A stretch of DNA of 64,000 nt from Earliella scabrosa (taxonomy: Eukaryota > Basidiomycota > Agaricomycetes > Polyporales > Polyporaceae). Numbering within the stretch: the stretch's first letter is position 1; every line of letters begins with the position of its first letter. The position numbers and the translations under genes were made by a program. Below are positions 47,541 to 58,100 of this stretch, piece after piece. The notes under the pieces are model-generated. The model made no database searches, was not told the origin of the DNA, and saw only the letters and a list, made by a program, of their open reading frames with translations. The stretch is from assembly GCA_022605405.1 (NCBI GenBank), contig JABYQQ010000004.1, positions 1,364,001 through 1,428,000 on the forward strand. Direction: 5' to 3'.

Positions 47541-50107
47541 ATGCAAAATCAATTCCAACAGGAGGCTAATCTTGCAGGTCCTGACTCAGTCACCCTCGCA
47601 AGCTCGGATCGAACTAAGGTTGGATTGGGTCCTCGAAGCGGCCGCCCCTCGAGAGCCTTGAAAGGCACCGCTTTAGCAAACTGGAGGGCCCTCAAGTTCC
47701 GACCCGCTCGATCACCAAGGATTCGCCAGACCCGAGAGCCTGAACAGCACTCTCCAACTGGAACTGTCCTTCCCGAGGCCTACTTGCTCACGAAACTGCC
47801 GGTCGAGCTCAAAACTGAAGTACGCCACTCGTTACCCCCAACGTGATGCGCTGCTGACGCTAGACTTAGATCTGCCGACTACTTCATCCGCGCGATCTAT
47901 GCAGTCTAGTACGCACATGCAAGACGTTTAAGGAGCTTCTACTCGACAGGAACAACCAGAAGTCTGTCTGGGATCGGGCACTGCAAGCACACGCACAGGA
48001 CTTCCCTGCGCGTCCCAGTTTCATCCGCATCAGCGCCCCGGCGTGGGTCCATCTAATCTGCTCGCCATACTGTCATGTAAGTCATCTGCTCTGAGCTGAC
48101 TCTTGATGTGGGGCTCGCTGATGCTTGCGATCAGAATTGCGGCGCACCGGACGTCTACGATGTTATCTAGGTATGGCTGAAGCGGTACTGTGACACGTGT
48201 CTAAAGGCGACCATGTTTGTCTCCTTTACTTGGATCTGACACCAAGTCTTATGGTATCTCACGGCTCTTTGTAGCTCGTATAGCCAGTGCGACGCACGCC
48301 GTCTTGCGGAGTCAGTCGACCCGAGGGTGAACGTCGAGGATGTATGCAACGTCTACGTGTGGGAGTCCGGTGGCCGTATATCGCGGTGAGTTGCACCACC
48401 GTCCATACTAGCCGCGCGGCTCACTTTGTGTGTCGTGTCTCAGCTACTCAAAAGCTCAAGTGGACGCCTGTCGCAGACTATCGCGTCATCCTGGAGAATC
48501 TCAAAGCAGACCCAACCCGGGGCGATGAACTCGTCCAGTCATTCATCGACTTACGAAAGACGATCACGAGCAGTTGGAAGAATGTATGTGTTCTCAGTAT
48601 GTTGCTCCCTCGGTGGATCACTGATACCGCAACAGTTCAGGGACGACTGCAAAGAGTGGGCTGCACGCGAACAGCAATCCCGGAGAAAGCGGTGTCTCGA
48701 AGAGTATGCACTACCAGTGACGTTATACGACTCCACCTCTCACGCTACGGCAATTCTGCATACAGGATCATAGACCAGTCGAGGGTGTGGCAGTGGGGGC
48801 AAGAAGTGGACTTTCTCGGCGAGCGGTGCGCAGAACGGATAGCCGAGCTGTACCCCCTCTGCATAGTATTGGATGGAGACCCTCCGCTCTGTAGGTCGCC
48901 GACTGCAGCGCCGCGCACGAGTCTAATGTGACCACCAACAGCTTGGTCACAAATCTCCCCGGCCGTCAATGGTTTCTTCGCGGACGTCCGCGAGGAGCGG
49001 CGTTGGACACCGCGGCTCCAGGGTCTGGAAGAGGCGATCCTCACACATTACGTACAACTTCCGAGAACGCCCCAGATGGACATCCGACCCTCGTACATAG
49101 AGTTCGCACTCACGGAGGAGTGTCGGACACTGGTTGATGCTCCGATCCAACAAACAATAACCAGCGACGACTTCCTACCCCTCATTCCGGCCCTCGCAGC
49201 AAGTTGGTTCGCAGCGAAGGCGGACATGCTCAGATCGGAACTACAGACACTCCTGCAGCCATCTCCCGAAGTCAAGGACCCCTTCGAGCTTGCTGTCGCC
49301 GTGTGGGTGTGCAAATACTGCAAAGCCCGCTTGCGCTTCCCCGCTGTGCTTGCACATCCCTGCGCGTACATGTGGCCTCCCGAAGTCTCGCCAGACGACT
49401 GCTCGTTAGGCGACTCTCACTACGCGCGCACGGCGGCATACCTCAAGTACCATCGTGACAGGAAGAGCGCGGTCGCCGTACCTTTCTACACATTCGAGTT
49501 CGGCTATCGACGTCGCGATGTTGCGAAGACGCTTGCGCACATTGTCCAGACTCTGGGGTTGGACCCGGCATGCGCTCTTGCGCCGGATCTAGACGACTGC
49601 GAAGCTCGTCTGTACTGTCAGAGTTGCCTCAAGGACGGCGTGCGTCGAGCGTTCGGATGGGAAGCAGCAGTGAGTACACCTGCGGTTCGAGACGTATCCC
49701 GCGGTCGTACTGAAGACTTATCACGAGCAGCTACGACACTCGACCAGCGGTAACAAGGTATTCAAGGGTTCGCATCAGGAGTGGATACGTGTCAGTGACG
49801 ACGAGCTGCTGTTGGTGCACCAAGCCGAGGAAGCCAGACCCGCTCCGTCTCTTAATACTGTCGATGGCGTATGGGCCTGTTCTCTCTGCGTCGACTTCAA
49901 CGCGTACGGGGACGTGATGAAGAGACTTGCGGACATGTGAGTCTGTTCTCCGTCTGAGCGTTGATCACCGTAGGCTGACGCTGTAACAGGCACGGGATGA
50001 ACGATGCCAGCGCGTGCATACAGGACGGCATCGTCTACGTCCATCCACCGAGTGGGCCAGCGTTGATGGGATTGCCGGTGATCGTGCCAGCTCCCACTGC
50101 TGCTTAG
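47541..50107 (+). pseudogene. F-box-like family copy D, inactivated
   Basis: The exon pattern follows copy A: 47541-47819, 47870-48076, 48135-48214, 48275-48385, 48444-48583, 48636-48703, 48766-48890, 48942-49669, 49731-49936 and 49990-50107. Matching blocks include LTKLPVELKTE, LLHPRDLCSLVRTCKTFKE, WLKRYCDTC, LPRTPQMDIRPSYIEFALTE and WACSLCVDFN. Two lesions are seen. A TAG at 48168-48170 stands where the other copies have the first Trp of the W-x-W-x(2)-RYC segment. A 2-nt loss near 48468-48472 turns a GTGT of copy A into GT and shifts the frame in exon 5. The rest of the exons and all splice sites remain good, so inactivation is recent. A truncated product from the first two exons is possible. 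Confidence 0.8.
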
Positions 50108-50541
50108 ACCGAATGGGCATGCGCCTCTCTGCTTGGTACGTGACAATTCCTGGGTCATCGATCCCGCAGCGTGCTGCGCAGGTTTTACTTGAGATGACTG
50201 GTCTGTGTGATCCAAGTCATTGTCTTCCCGGTCCGCTTCACACGGCCTTCTCTTGCGGGGCCATAGGGCTCGCAACGCGCACTCGGTGAGCAGCCCATAA
50301 ATGTAGATTTTTCACACTTTGTCCTTGAATACAACTCTTTGTTCACCGTCCTCGAATTGACTATACGTTTTGAACATCGTCCAGCTCGAAACGCTCGATT
50401 TGGAAAGAGAATGCGACATATGGATACATTATTTGGGTGGCAATCCGAGTACAAACGTCAATTAGGTACGTGCGATATGTTCAAGTCGATCGTGTATACG
50501 CATAAAGGTCCGTTGATTTGAAGTCGTAAGGTATCGCATAC
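50108..50541. other. Intergenic between pseudogene D and the small membrane protein
   Basis: 434 nt of mixed composition. No domain-bearing frame and no clear signal. Confidence 0.5.
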
Positions 50542-51133
50542 TTAGTAGGGACGAGTGTGAGCATTGGCAGGGGCCTGACATGGAATCCTGTCAGCGCAGT
50601 TCGTGCGGACGAAGCTCAAGCGACTCACCTGAACAAAGCCGCCCGGCTGGGGAGCAGTCGGAGGAGCGCCAGGGGGCGGCTGGTAGTGCCCTCCGGACGC
50701 GGGAGTCGCGTTTTGGTTCCATGCGCCCTGCGGCGCATTATACTGGCCAGAACCAGGTCCGTAGCCCGCCTCCTGGGCAACGGGGCCGGTAGGGTTATGA
50801 GCGTGCTTGCCAAACCCGCCAATTCTACCGTAGGACCCTAACATGGGGGCGGGAGCACCGGTCGTCCTGCTGCGACGACGGCGCAGGCAGAAGAAACAAC
50901 ATAGGCAGAGCAAGAGGAGGAAGATGACAGATCCTGCTCAGCGAGTCAGTCGTCAGCGTCGAACTTATGTCAGGACATCGGTGTCACTTACCGACGACAA
51001 TACCAGCAATCGCGCCAGCTGCAAGCCTTGCAGCACGGCCTGCGCCGCTGCTGCTGCCAGGACGGCGTTGTGCTGCCACGGAGGTGGCGAGGGACAGCAG
51101 CAAAACAGCGGTGGCGGTACTAAGGGACGACAT
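50542..51133 (-). CDS. Small single-pass membrane protein with Pro/Gln/Gly-rich tail (pair member 1)
   Basis: Exons on the minus strand: 50992-51133, 50629-50933 and 50542-50574, 159 aa. It has a signal peptide (ATAVLLLSLATSVAAQ), a short Ser/Gly/Ala-rich outer part, one membrane span at about residues 40-62 (AGAIAGIVVGSVIFLLLLCL then CCFFC), a basic stop-transfer RRRR, and a cytosolic tail rich in Pro, Gly and Gln (YQPPPGAPPTAPQPGGF). Intron phases 1 and 0 equal those of the divergent neighbour at 51507, and the parts occur in the same order, so the two are paralogues. Cys residues next to the membrane could be acylated. Function unknown; a cell-surface sensor or anchor is possible. Confidence 0.8.
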
Positions 51134-51506
51134 GAGGAAGTTGATGTAAGGGCGTGCGAGGAGGAATCTTGGTCGCGGCTGGTCTTATCTGTTGTGGTCA
51201 ACAGACGCAACATACTCCAGCTCCAGAGCTCCATACTTTGCGCCACCCCTGGGAGCCTTTGCGACTACGTACATCGCGAGGCGGAGTGAGTCCAAGAACG
51301 AAGCGCCTGCGTCACCGTAAGCGTGAGACTGACGTCAGTGTCACTCTGTGACCCGGGTCACACAGCGGATGCCGCGGCCGAGCGGAAGGCGCAGACCTGA
51401 CGAGCTCCATCCACATCCGCCTCGGCGTTTCCATAAGTCTCGCCATGCCCCCTGCACACCTCATCCACTCTTCCTCCTTTCTTCACGACCTTCACGACCT
51501 CTCGAC
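51134..51506. promoter_or_regulatory. Shared divergent promoter of the paralogous membrane-protein pair
   Basis: These 373 nt separate the two start codons, so both promoters overlap here. A CT-rich stretch with repeated CTTCACGACC lies directly before the plus-strand ATG (51478-51502). No TATA is obvious. Confidence 0.5.
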
Positions 51507-52183
51507 ATGGTATCCAACTCCGCATCCATGCTAGCAACTTCACCACGTTGGCAGGCAGCCATCGTTCTGTGTTTGGCTGCCTCAGTCGCTGCACAATATG
51601 GCGACCCATACTACAACAGTCGCACGCCGGGGAGGGTAATCGCTGGCATCGTGATAGGTACGCATGTTCTCTTCTCGTGCCATCAGTTGTGACTGACACG
51701 ACCTGGAAAAAGCGATATGCATCGCGGTCCTCTTCCTCTGTGTCTTTAGCTTGATGTTCCGTCGCCGAAGACGCGGGTTGACTGTCCTCCCGCGCTATGG
51801 GGCCCCATGGCCAAGCGGCAACCAGCAGCAACACAACCAGAACCAGGGTCCATACGCGGCATACCCCATGGCAAATCAATACCCACAGCAGTCGTGGGGC
51901 GGGTATCAGCCTCCTTCCGGTCCTCCTCCTCAGAGCGACCCTGCGCCTCCACCGCCTTACCCCGGAAAGTCGCAGGGATACGACGGGGAAGAGAACAGTG
52001 GATATGGGTATTCAAACGCACCCCAGGAAGGCTCGCCCAAGCCTGGTGGGTTCGTCGCGCCAGGAACTCCTAGCTCCCCGCCTCCCGCGCATGTCAACAC
52101 CAATGTACGTCCCTTCCTACACGTCTCTATACCAGCGGAACTGATTGCCCTTCGTTCAGTCCCCATGGTTCCGCAGTGGCTGA
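51507..52183 (+). CDS. Small single-pass membrane protein with Pro/Gln/Gly-rich tail (pair member 2)
   Basis: Exons: 51507-51657, 51713-52104 and 52160-52183, 188 aa. It has a signal peptide (QAAIVLCLAASVAAQ), a short outer segment (YGDPYYNSRTPGR), a membrane span (VIAGIVIAICIAVLFLCVFS), basic RRRRR, then a tail rich in Pro, Gln, Gly and Tyr (GGYQPPSGPPPQ, PPPPYPG). The last exon codes only SPWFRSG and a stop. It is divergently paired with its paralogue on the minus strand. PPPPY is a potential WW-domain ligand (established for PPxY; its use here is inference). Confidence 0.82.
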
Positions 52184-52486
52184 ATCGTACCATCTTGTAA
52201 TCCAGATCTGTAGCGCATATTTTCGCCAACTCCCTTCTCTCTGTAGCTTCATCTTTGGTGGAGTCGTATTTGTAGCTCTACATTACAGGACTCCTTGCAA
52301 TCTTCACATTTGTTAGATACCTTGACTTGCGATCAGGATACAGCCCGTCACATCGCGTGCGGGTCTCGTGGCGGAGCCGAATACTGGTCCAGCTGGGTGT
52401 TGAGTTTCGTGCCCTGCGACATTGTCTACCGGCCTCTTCCCTTTCCTCCACCACCTTCGCTCTGCTCGTTCCCGTCTTTCTGGACC
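52184..52486. other. Intergenic, promoter of the next gene
   Basis: 303 nt. A CT-rich stretch with CCTCCACCACCTTCGC runs up to the start codon at 52487. Nothing else is seen. Confidence 0.5.
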
Positions 52487-55175
52487 ATGCCTCAGTCCTC
52501 GACCCAGGTTCTCGGTGCCCTAGTCGAGGCTGTCTTTGTCGCCTTTGACGTATCTCTCGCCGTACTCCTCGCGTGGAGTTGGTTTCCCGAGCACAGGCGA
52601 GAAGTGATCACCGGTTTCTTCATCGCACTGGGGGCGGTGTACACCTATCATACCAAAGTACGTGTAGGAACACGTTTGTACTTCCCGCTGGCTACTAACG
52701 ATGGCGTTACATTCCCTGATCAAGTCCTACCTCAAGCCTCGTTCCGCCGCGGGCAATTCTCGTTCCACACTGTCCACTCCAGCTGTCGGATCTCGGGAGA
52801 CAGATGCTCATGTTGTGGTACGTGCCGATATGAAGTCACGCAATGCGTATATGCGCACTCCCCTTGTGTTCTCTAGCCGCGCTCGCGACCAACTGCGGCT
52901 CAAGCCAGGAACAAGCTTGACACTGCCCGATTGGCTCTGTTGCTGTATTACTCTCACCGCGCAAGCACGGGTCTTCGTTCTTCGGCGCGACATTCTGGAA
53001 GGACACCAGCTGTTGAATCTCTGCTCCTGGCGGGCTGCAGGCTGATCCAGAGCAGCGACTCCCGCAGCGAACCTGCTATGCAACGGAGGCAACAACTTAT
53101 CAACATGACGCTCGTTCTCGCCTTATGCCAACTGTCTCACAGAGATAGCAAACTTGCCACACCGATCGCTCTCACAACACTCGACACCTTGACTCTGTCA
53201 TCTGGCCCGGACGTAAACGAAGGCGCACGCCTGGCATCCGCCCCTTCTTCGCCTGTCCCCGATCTGCCGCTCGCACGCCGTCCTCGCCAGCCCTATCCAG
53301 CCACGAGCGACCAACGCCCGACCCTCAACGTCTGCATCCCCGCGTCCTCCGTATCCTTCACGTCTCTCCCCGACGACGCGCTGCCGCACGCGGTCGAGCT
53401 GCACAAGGCGACGCGCGAACGCGACATGTTCCGGCAGCGCGCGTACCAGCTCGCGTTCAAGGTGGACGAGCTGCACAACCGGCACTCGGAGACGCTTTGT
53501 GCGCTCGAGCGCGCGGAGGCCGCGCTAGCGCAGTTGTGGCGCGAGAGGATCGACTTGGGCGTCGCGCTGGCGAGTGTCGTCGTCCGCCGTGCGGAGCCAA
53601 GGAGGTCGAAGTCGTCGGTGGCTCGGGTTTCGTCTTTGGCTCCGATGTCTGTGAAAGGCGCGACGTCTGTGGCGGGCTCTGTTGACTTCTCGACCGGTCC
53701 TCAGGCTGATTCTTTCTGTCACCCTCTGGCGATTTCTGACAGCACTGCTCCTAGCGCATGTTCTGGCGGGCCGCTTTGCGTGGAGAGGACGGAGGCGTTC
53801 GCTATGGCGGTTTCAGCTGCGGAGGATGCGGATGATTTGGTCTTTTATCCCCGCAGTGCCTCAAACTCCACAACGCATCTCTCCAAACACACTACTACGG
53901 ACCAGGTGGACACCGAGTCCCACACGGTATTGGAACCCTCGGAGACGCCGCTTCTCCCAGCGACGACCGGAGACGCTTTGGAAGACACCGAGACGCCCAA
54001 GCACAAGCGCACGGCGACGTGGGCGCACTCACCCCGGGGCCATGCAGTGGCGGAGTCGTCAACAACGGAAGACCCTAGTGCATCGGGTGTCCCGCCCTCT
54101 TCGCGGGCCAAACTGCTCCTCGCTAGGATCGCTCAGACGTGGTGGCGCAAGCCGGCGAACGACGCGGAGACTCACCGTGACCATGATGGCAGCGGTCACG
54201 CAGGTCCAGGTCCCACCGGCGTCCGCACGACGGTCGATCTGGCTTCCTTGAGGTCGGAGACTGCGCGGCCGATCTTCACTGCGTTCCCGGAGAGTGTGGA
54301 CTCTGGAGACGAGGACGAGCAACCTTACAGCGCGGACAAGGGGAAGGGGAAGGGCAAGTGCACGCTCGTGACCGAGTGCGACGCGAGCGACGACGGCCAG
54401 GACACCGCGCCTCCTAGCCCGTCGCCGAAGCGGGACACCGAGGCTGACTGGATCATCGAGGACCTCATGGCGAGCCGCCTGCCCACAAACAAGGACAAGG
54501 ACGCCTTCCGGGTCGACCGCTCTGTGGTGCCGCAGCCGTTGTCAAAGCACGAACGACCCGCGTTCCCGTCTGCGTCGGGCACGAGTCGGCCATCGCGCGA
54601 CGTATCCGAGCAGCGATCGTGGCGGGCCAGCGCCACCTTGCGTGAGCGCATGTCGAGCGTGAACCTTGGGGGCGCCACTTCGGGCTCGCTCGGCTTTGGG
54701 AGGCGCAGGCAGACGACCGCCCCGCCGCAGACGATGGAGAACCCCTCGGGAAGCTGGCGCGAGCGGGGCCAGACGAGCTCGAACGTTGAGTCTCGCGATC
54801 CCGACGCGGATACTCGGAAGCAGTACGCGCCGTACTTCCAGGGCCAGGGAGCGGGCCCGAGGGGCTTGAGACGCGTGCAGAGGTGAGTCGTCGTGTTGCC
54901 CGTTGCGTCTTGACTCTTGAATGAGCGACGTGACTGACGAACGTGCATCCCAATCCTAATACTTCTTCAGCCTGGATGTCCCGAGCCCCCGGCGGGCGGT
55001 CAGGGACCGGCTGTACGCGAACGTGAGCGACCGGCTGAGGACGAGGATGACGAGGAGCAGGGGGGACGCGGATCGGAACATGTTTGCGGACAGCTTGTGG
55101 AACGCGCGGGCGCGGGCGAGGGAGGCTGCTGAGATGGCGGCGAGGGGTGAGGGGGCTCAGGCTGTGGGTGCGTGA
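52487..55175 (+). CDS. Hypothetical 824 aa protein with N-terminal hydrophobic segments and coiled coil
   Basis: Exons: 52487-52657, 52725-52817, 52877-54882 and 54971-55175, frame kept throughout. Two hydrophobic stretches near the N-terminus (about 8-27 VLGALVEAVFVAFDVSLAVL, and 38-52 VITGFFIALGAVYTY) may be membrane spans. A helical, charged segment at about 260-310 (HAVELHKATRERDMFRQRAY onwards) looks like a coiled coil. The rest is Ser/Thr/Pro-rich and probably disordered, with GKGKGK near 490. The last exon is Arg/Ala-rich and helical. I recognise no family. Further introns within the 2-kb exon cannot be excluded. Codon use and the lack of stops over 650 codons support coding. Confidence 0.7.
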
Positions 55176-58100
55176 TGGTCCGGGTCGTCTCGCTTGAGCG
55201 TTCGACATCAGGCGTTGGTTCTGGTTGGAGGCGAGGAAAGCTGAGGGATTGGGAGTGGAACTCTCGCAACATCGCTATCGGGTTTGTGATCATATGTCGT
55301 GATTAATTAGTTTTGTATCTGTATCATCTCTCAGAACCTCGGTCGTCGTGGACTTTGACCCAGGACATTGCAGACAATCGTGCCAGTGTGCGCATCTCCC
55401 CGAGGGACGAGTACAGCACGAGATCAGTATCAGTTACTGCAGAAGCTGGGTCATCCCCGGAGGCCGTCCGCGTTCCATTCTGTCAAACACGCGCACTGCC
55501 GTGCCTGGCGCGAAGCACGAGTCGCAGTTAAGGTTAATGCCAGCCTCCTCAGGCCTCAGGGAAGACTTCGTATCATCCATCTATGAAGCACAAGCACGTT
55601 TCCGGAATCTCTGTCCATCGACAATGACCGCACCGGCCGCTACCAACATCTGTCAGCCTAGCATCTCTCTCCGGCCCCAACCACCAGCCCGAGGTCGGTG
55701 AGACAAATAATCCGCCACTCCGCACCGCCAAGACACTCGGCGCACAATAACCACACACGCACCCCCCGCCTCGCGCAAGCGACATCTGGCGGTGGGAGCG
55801 TGCCCCCGCCGCGTTCCGCCGTTCCCTGTGTGCGCAGCAAGCGTACACACCCGCGATCGAGGAGCGTGGGGACGCGCAGGGGGTGGTGGGAGGGTGGTGA
55901 GAGGGTCGTGCATGGGATCCGCGGCCGCTGCGCTCTCAAGGCGGCGACAGCGTGTGGAGAAGGCGGGGGCGTGGGGGGTGTGGCTGGGAACGCGGGAGAG
56001 GGCGAGGATGGGGGAGGCAGCGGGAGGAAGATGGAAGATTGGGAGATGGGCGGATGGGAGATGGGTGGATGACAGAGATCGAGCTGGAACTTGCAAGAGG
56101 ACGAGGGGAGGAAGGAGGAAAGGGCACGGGATGTGGGAAACCTGAGGGCTGCCGGGGTCTGAGGAGGGTCTCTCTCGCGCTTCGTGGTGCGCCCGGAAGC
56201 AATCGCCACGGTTATGTAGCGTGAACCTTCGTGTGTGCTCGCTGGCCTGCGGAACAACAGTCCAGAGGTAGATGATAATCTCTCGATCGCTCGGTTGCTA
56301 CATGCAACTTGCGGAGGTGTCGACCGTAGGTCGAGTGCTGGGTGATGAGCTCGCAGCGTGCAATACGCTGCCTCTGCAGTACGTGCAGGCGGCCTGACGG
56401 CCGGATGAGATGGGATGCAGGCTGGGTGTTAGAGTTCGGAGTCCGTCATTTGTCGGCGACACGCGCTCGGGGTCGTATGTCATCATCAGAGTCATGTCAC
56501 CCTCCTGCCAGCAGACGTGTTGTTCCGCACGGACGCCCGACCGTGACTCCTTCTTCTGCCTCCTGCCTTCTGTCTTCTGTCTTCCTCCTTGCACTCTCCT
56601 CTTCGTCTTCCCTGCTGGCGAGTAGCTTTTCACCCGGAGCTGGAGGCTCGGCGTGCGATGCGAGCCGCACGCACAAGGGTATATTGGCTCTCACAAGCCC
56701 AATGCCAGGCTGTCCCCCGTTCGCTCCCTGACTCCCTCTTCTCCCGCCCTGCTGTGCGCGTGGGGCGTGTGGCGTCCGACGTCGCACACGAGCGCGGGTG
56801 GCATACGCATGTCCGCCGGCTCAGAACAAGGTGCGGAGAATGGGTTGAGGAGCGGAGGGGTGGGCGGCGGTTCACCCGCATGCGCATTAGGGCTCGGGCG
56901 AATTTGAAGTGCGGGGTGAGTTTAAGCTCGGCGGACCACTGCGTCGAGATACGCCATTCGTAGTGCTGGGTTACGGTCCCAGGTGGTCCAGTCCGCCGGG
57001 CGCCCACGTACTATACTGTTACTGGTACTGTGACCCGGCGGAGCCGCTGTCTGAGCTCGGGTTGATGCCGCCTCCGGTGACGCCACCGCGAGCGAATAAC
57101 GTTCTTTGGCTGCGGCGAGCGGTGAGAATGCGAGCTCGGTCGTTGAGCGAGACTCGTCTTTGGGGTTCGGGCCCTTGCCATTCTGTGCACTGCGTTGTGG
57201 CTCTCCGTCGGTTCGGGAGTTCGGAGTGCCCAAAGCGGGCTCGGGGGCGGACGTGCGGCCGCCCGGGAACAACTCTGTGGGAAGAAATGCGTCCGAACGA
57301 GCACGGGGGCCGTCGGTGCTGCAGTCGATGCGGTGGCTGGGACGTGAGCAGGGCGAAGGTGCCGAGCAGCGAGGCAGGGAACGCGGAAGAGCTGCCTGCA
57401 GCCTGGCATCGAAGAACAGAGCAGCTGGGGATCGTCGCGGCGGACGGGGGCGGATAAAGGAATAAGGATAAGCATTCAGCACGGCACGCGCCCGCTCGCT
57501 GACGTCCCCCCGCATGGTTCGCGTTCTCAGGCGCGCCTCGAGGCGGGGGCCCGAGGCCCAGGCTGGGCTGCAGACGTCAGTGCTACATAGCGTTCGAATG
57601 GGACGGCAGCTTGAGCCCCTCCTCAGTGTGCTTGCGCGCGTATGGTTCATTGACCGGATGCGGACGAGCGGTTCGCCGACAGCACGTCAGCGGAGTCCTT
57701 CTGCCCTTCTTCTGCCTTCTGCAGCGGCTTGTTCCCGCACTTCGACAATTTGGCCAGTCTCGGGCGTGTTGAGGGGGGAGGGGGGGTGCGAGTCACGAGG
57801 GCAGGGATCTGCGCCAGCCGCGGGGTTGCCGTGGACGCTGCGGTCGGAGCCACGCCGCGCTGCTTGCGAAGAAATGGCCGACTCGGGTCGGGTGCGCGAG
57901 TCAGCGGGTATCATCAGCAACGTCGTGGCTGACAAGGATTAGATGCAGAGACGGATGCGGAGGGGCCGACGGGATGTGCATCGTCCCTCTGTGCTGACCG
58001 TACAAGACGTAAGTATATGCCTCCGCCCGACCGGCGCGGTCACCGGTCACCCACGGGAGTCCGGGCGGCGAATAGCAGAGCCCGCGTCAGCACGTACGTC

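Noticed and set aside
48168..48270. TAG in copy D explained as part of a splice donor (AG/GTATGG)
   Set aside because: Splicing there would remove the conserved W-x2-RYC-x2-C segment that A, B and C all keep in one exon, and the separate 2-nt frameshift would remain.
57011..57650. Long frames on both strands near 57 kb
   Set aside because: No domain, no consistent splice pattern, and high GC; treated as chance frames.
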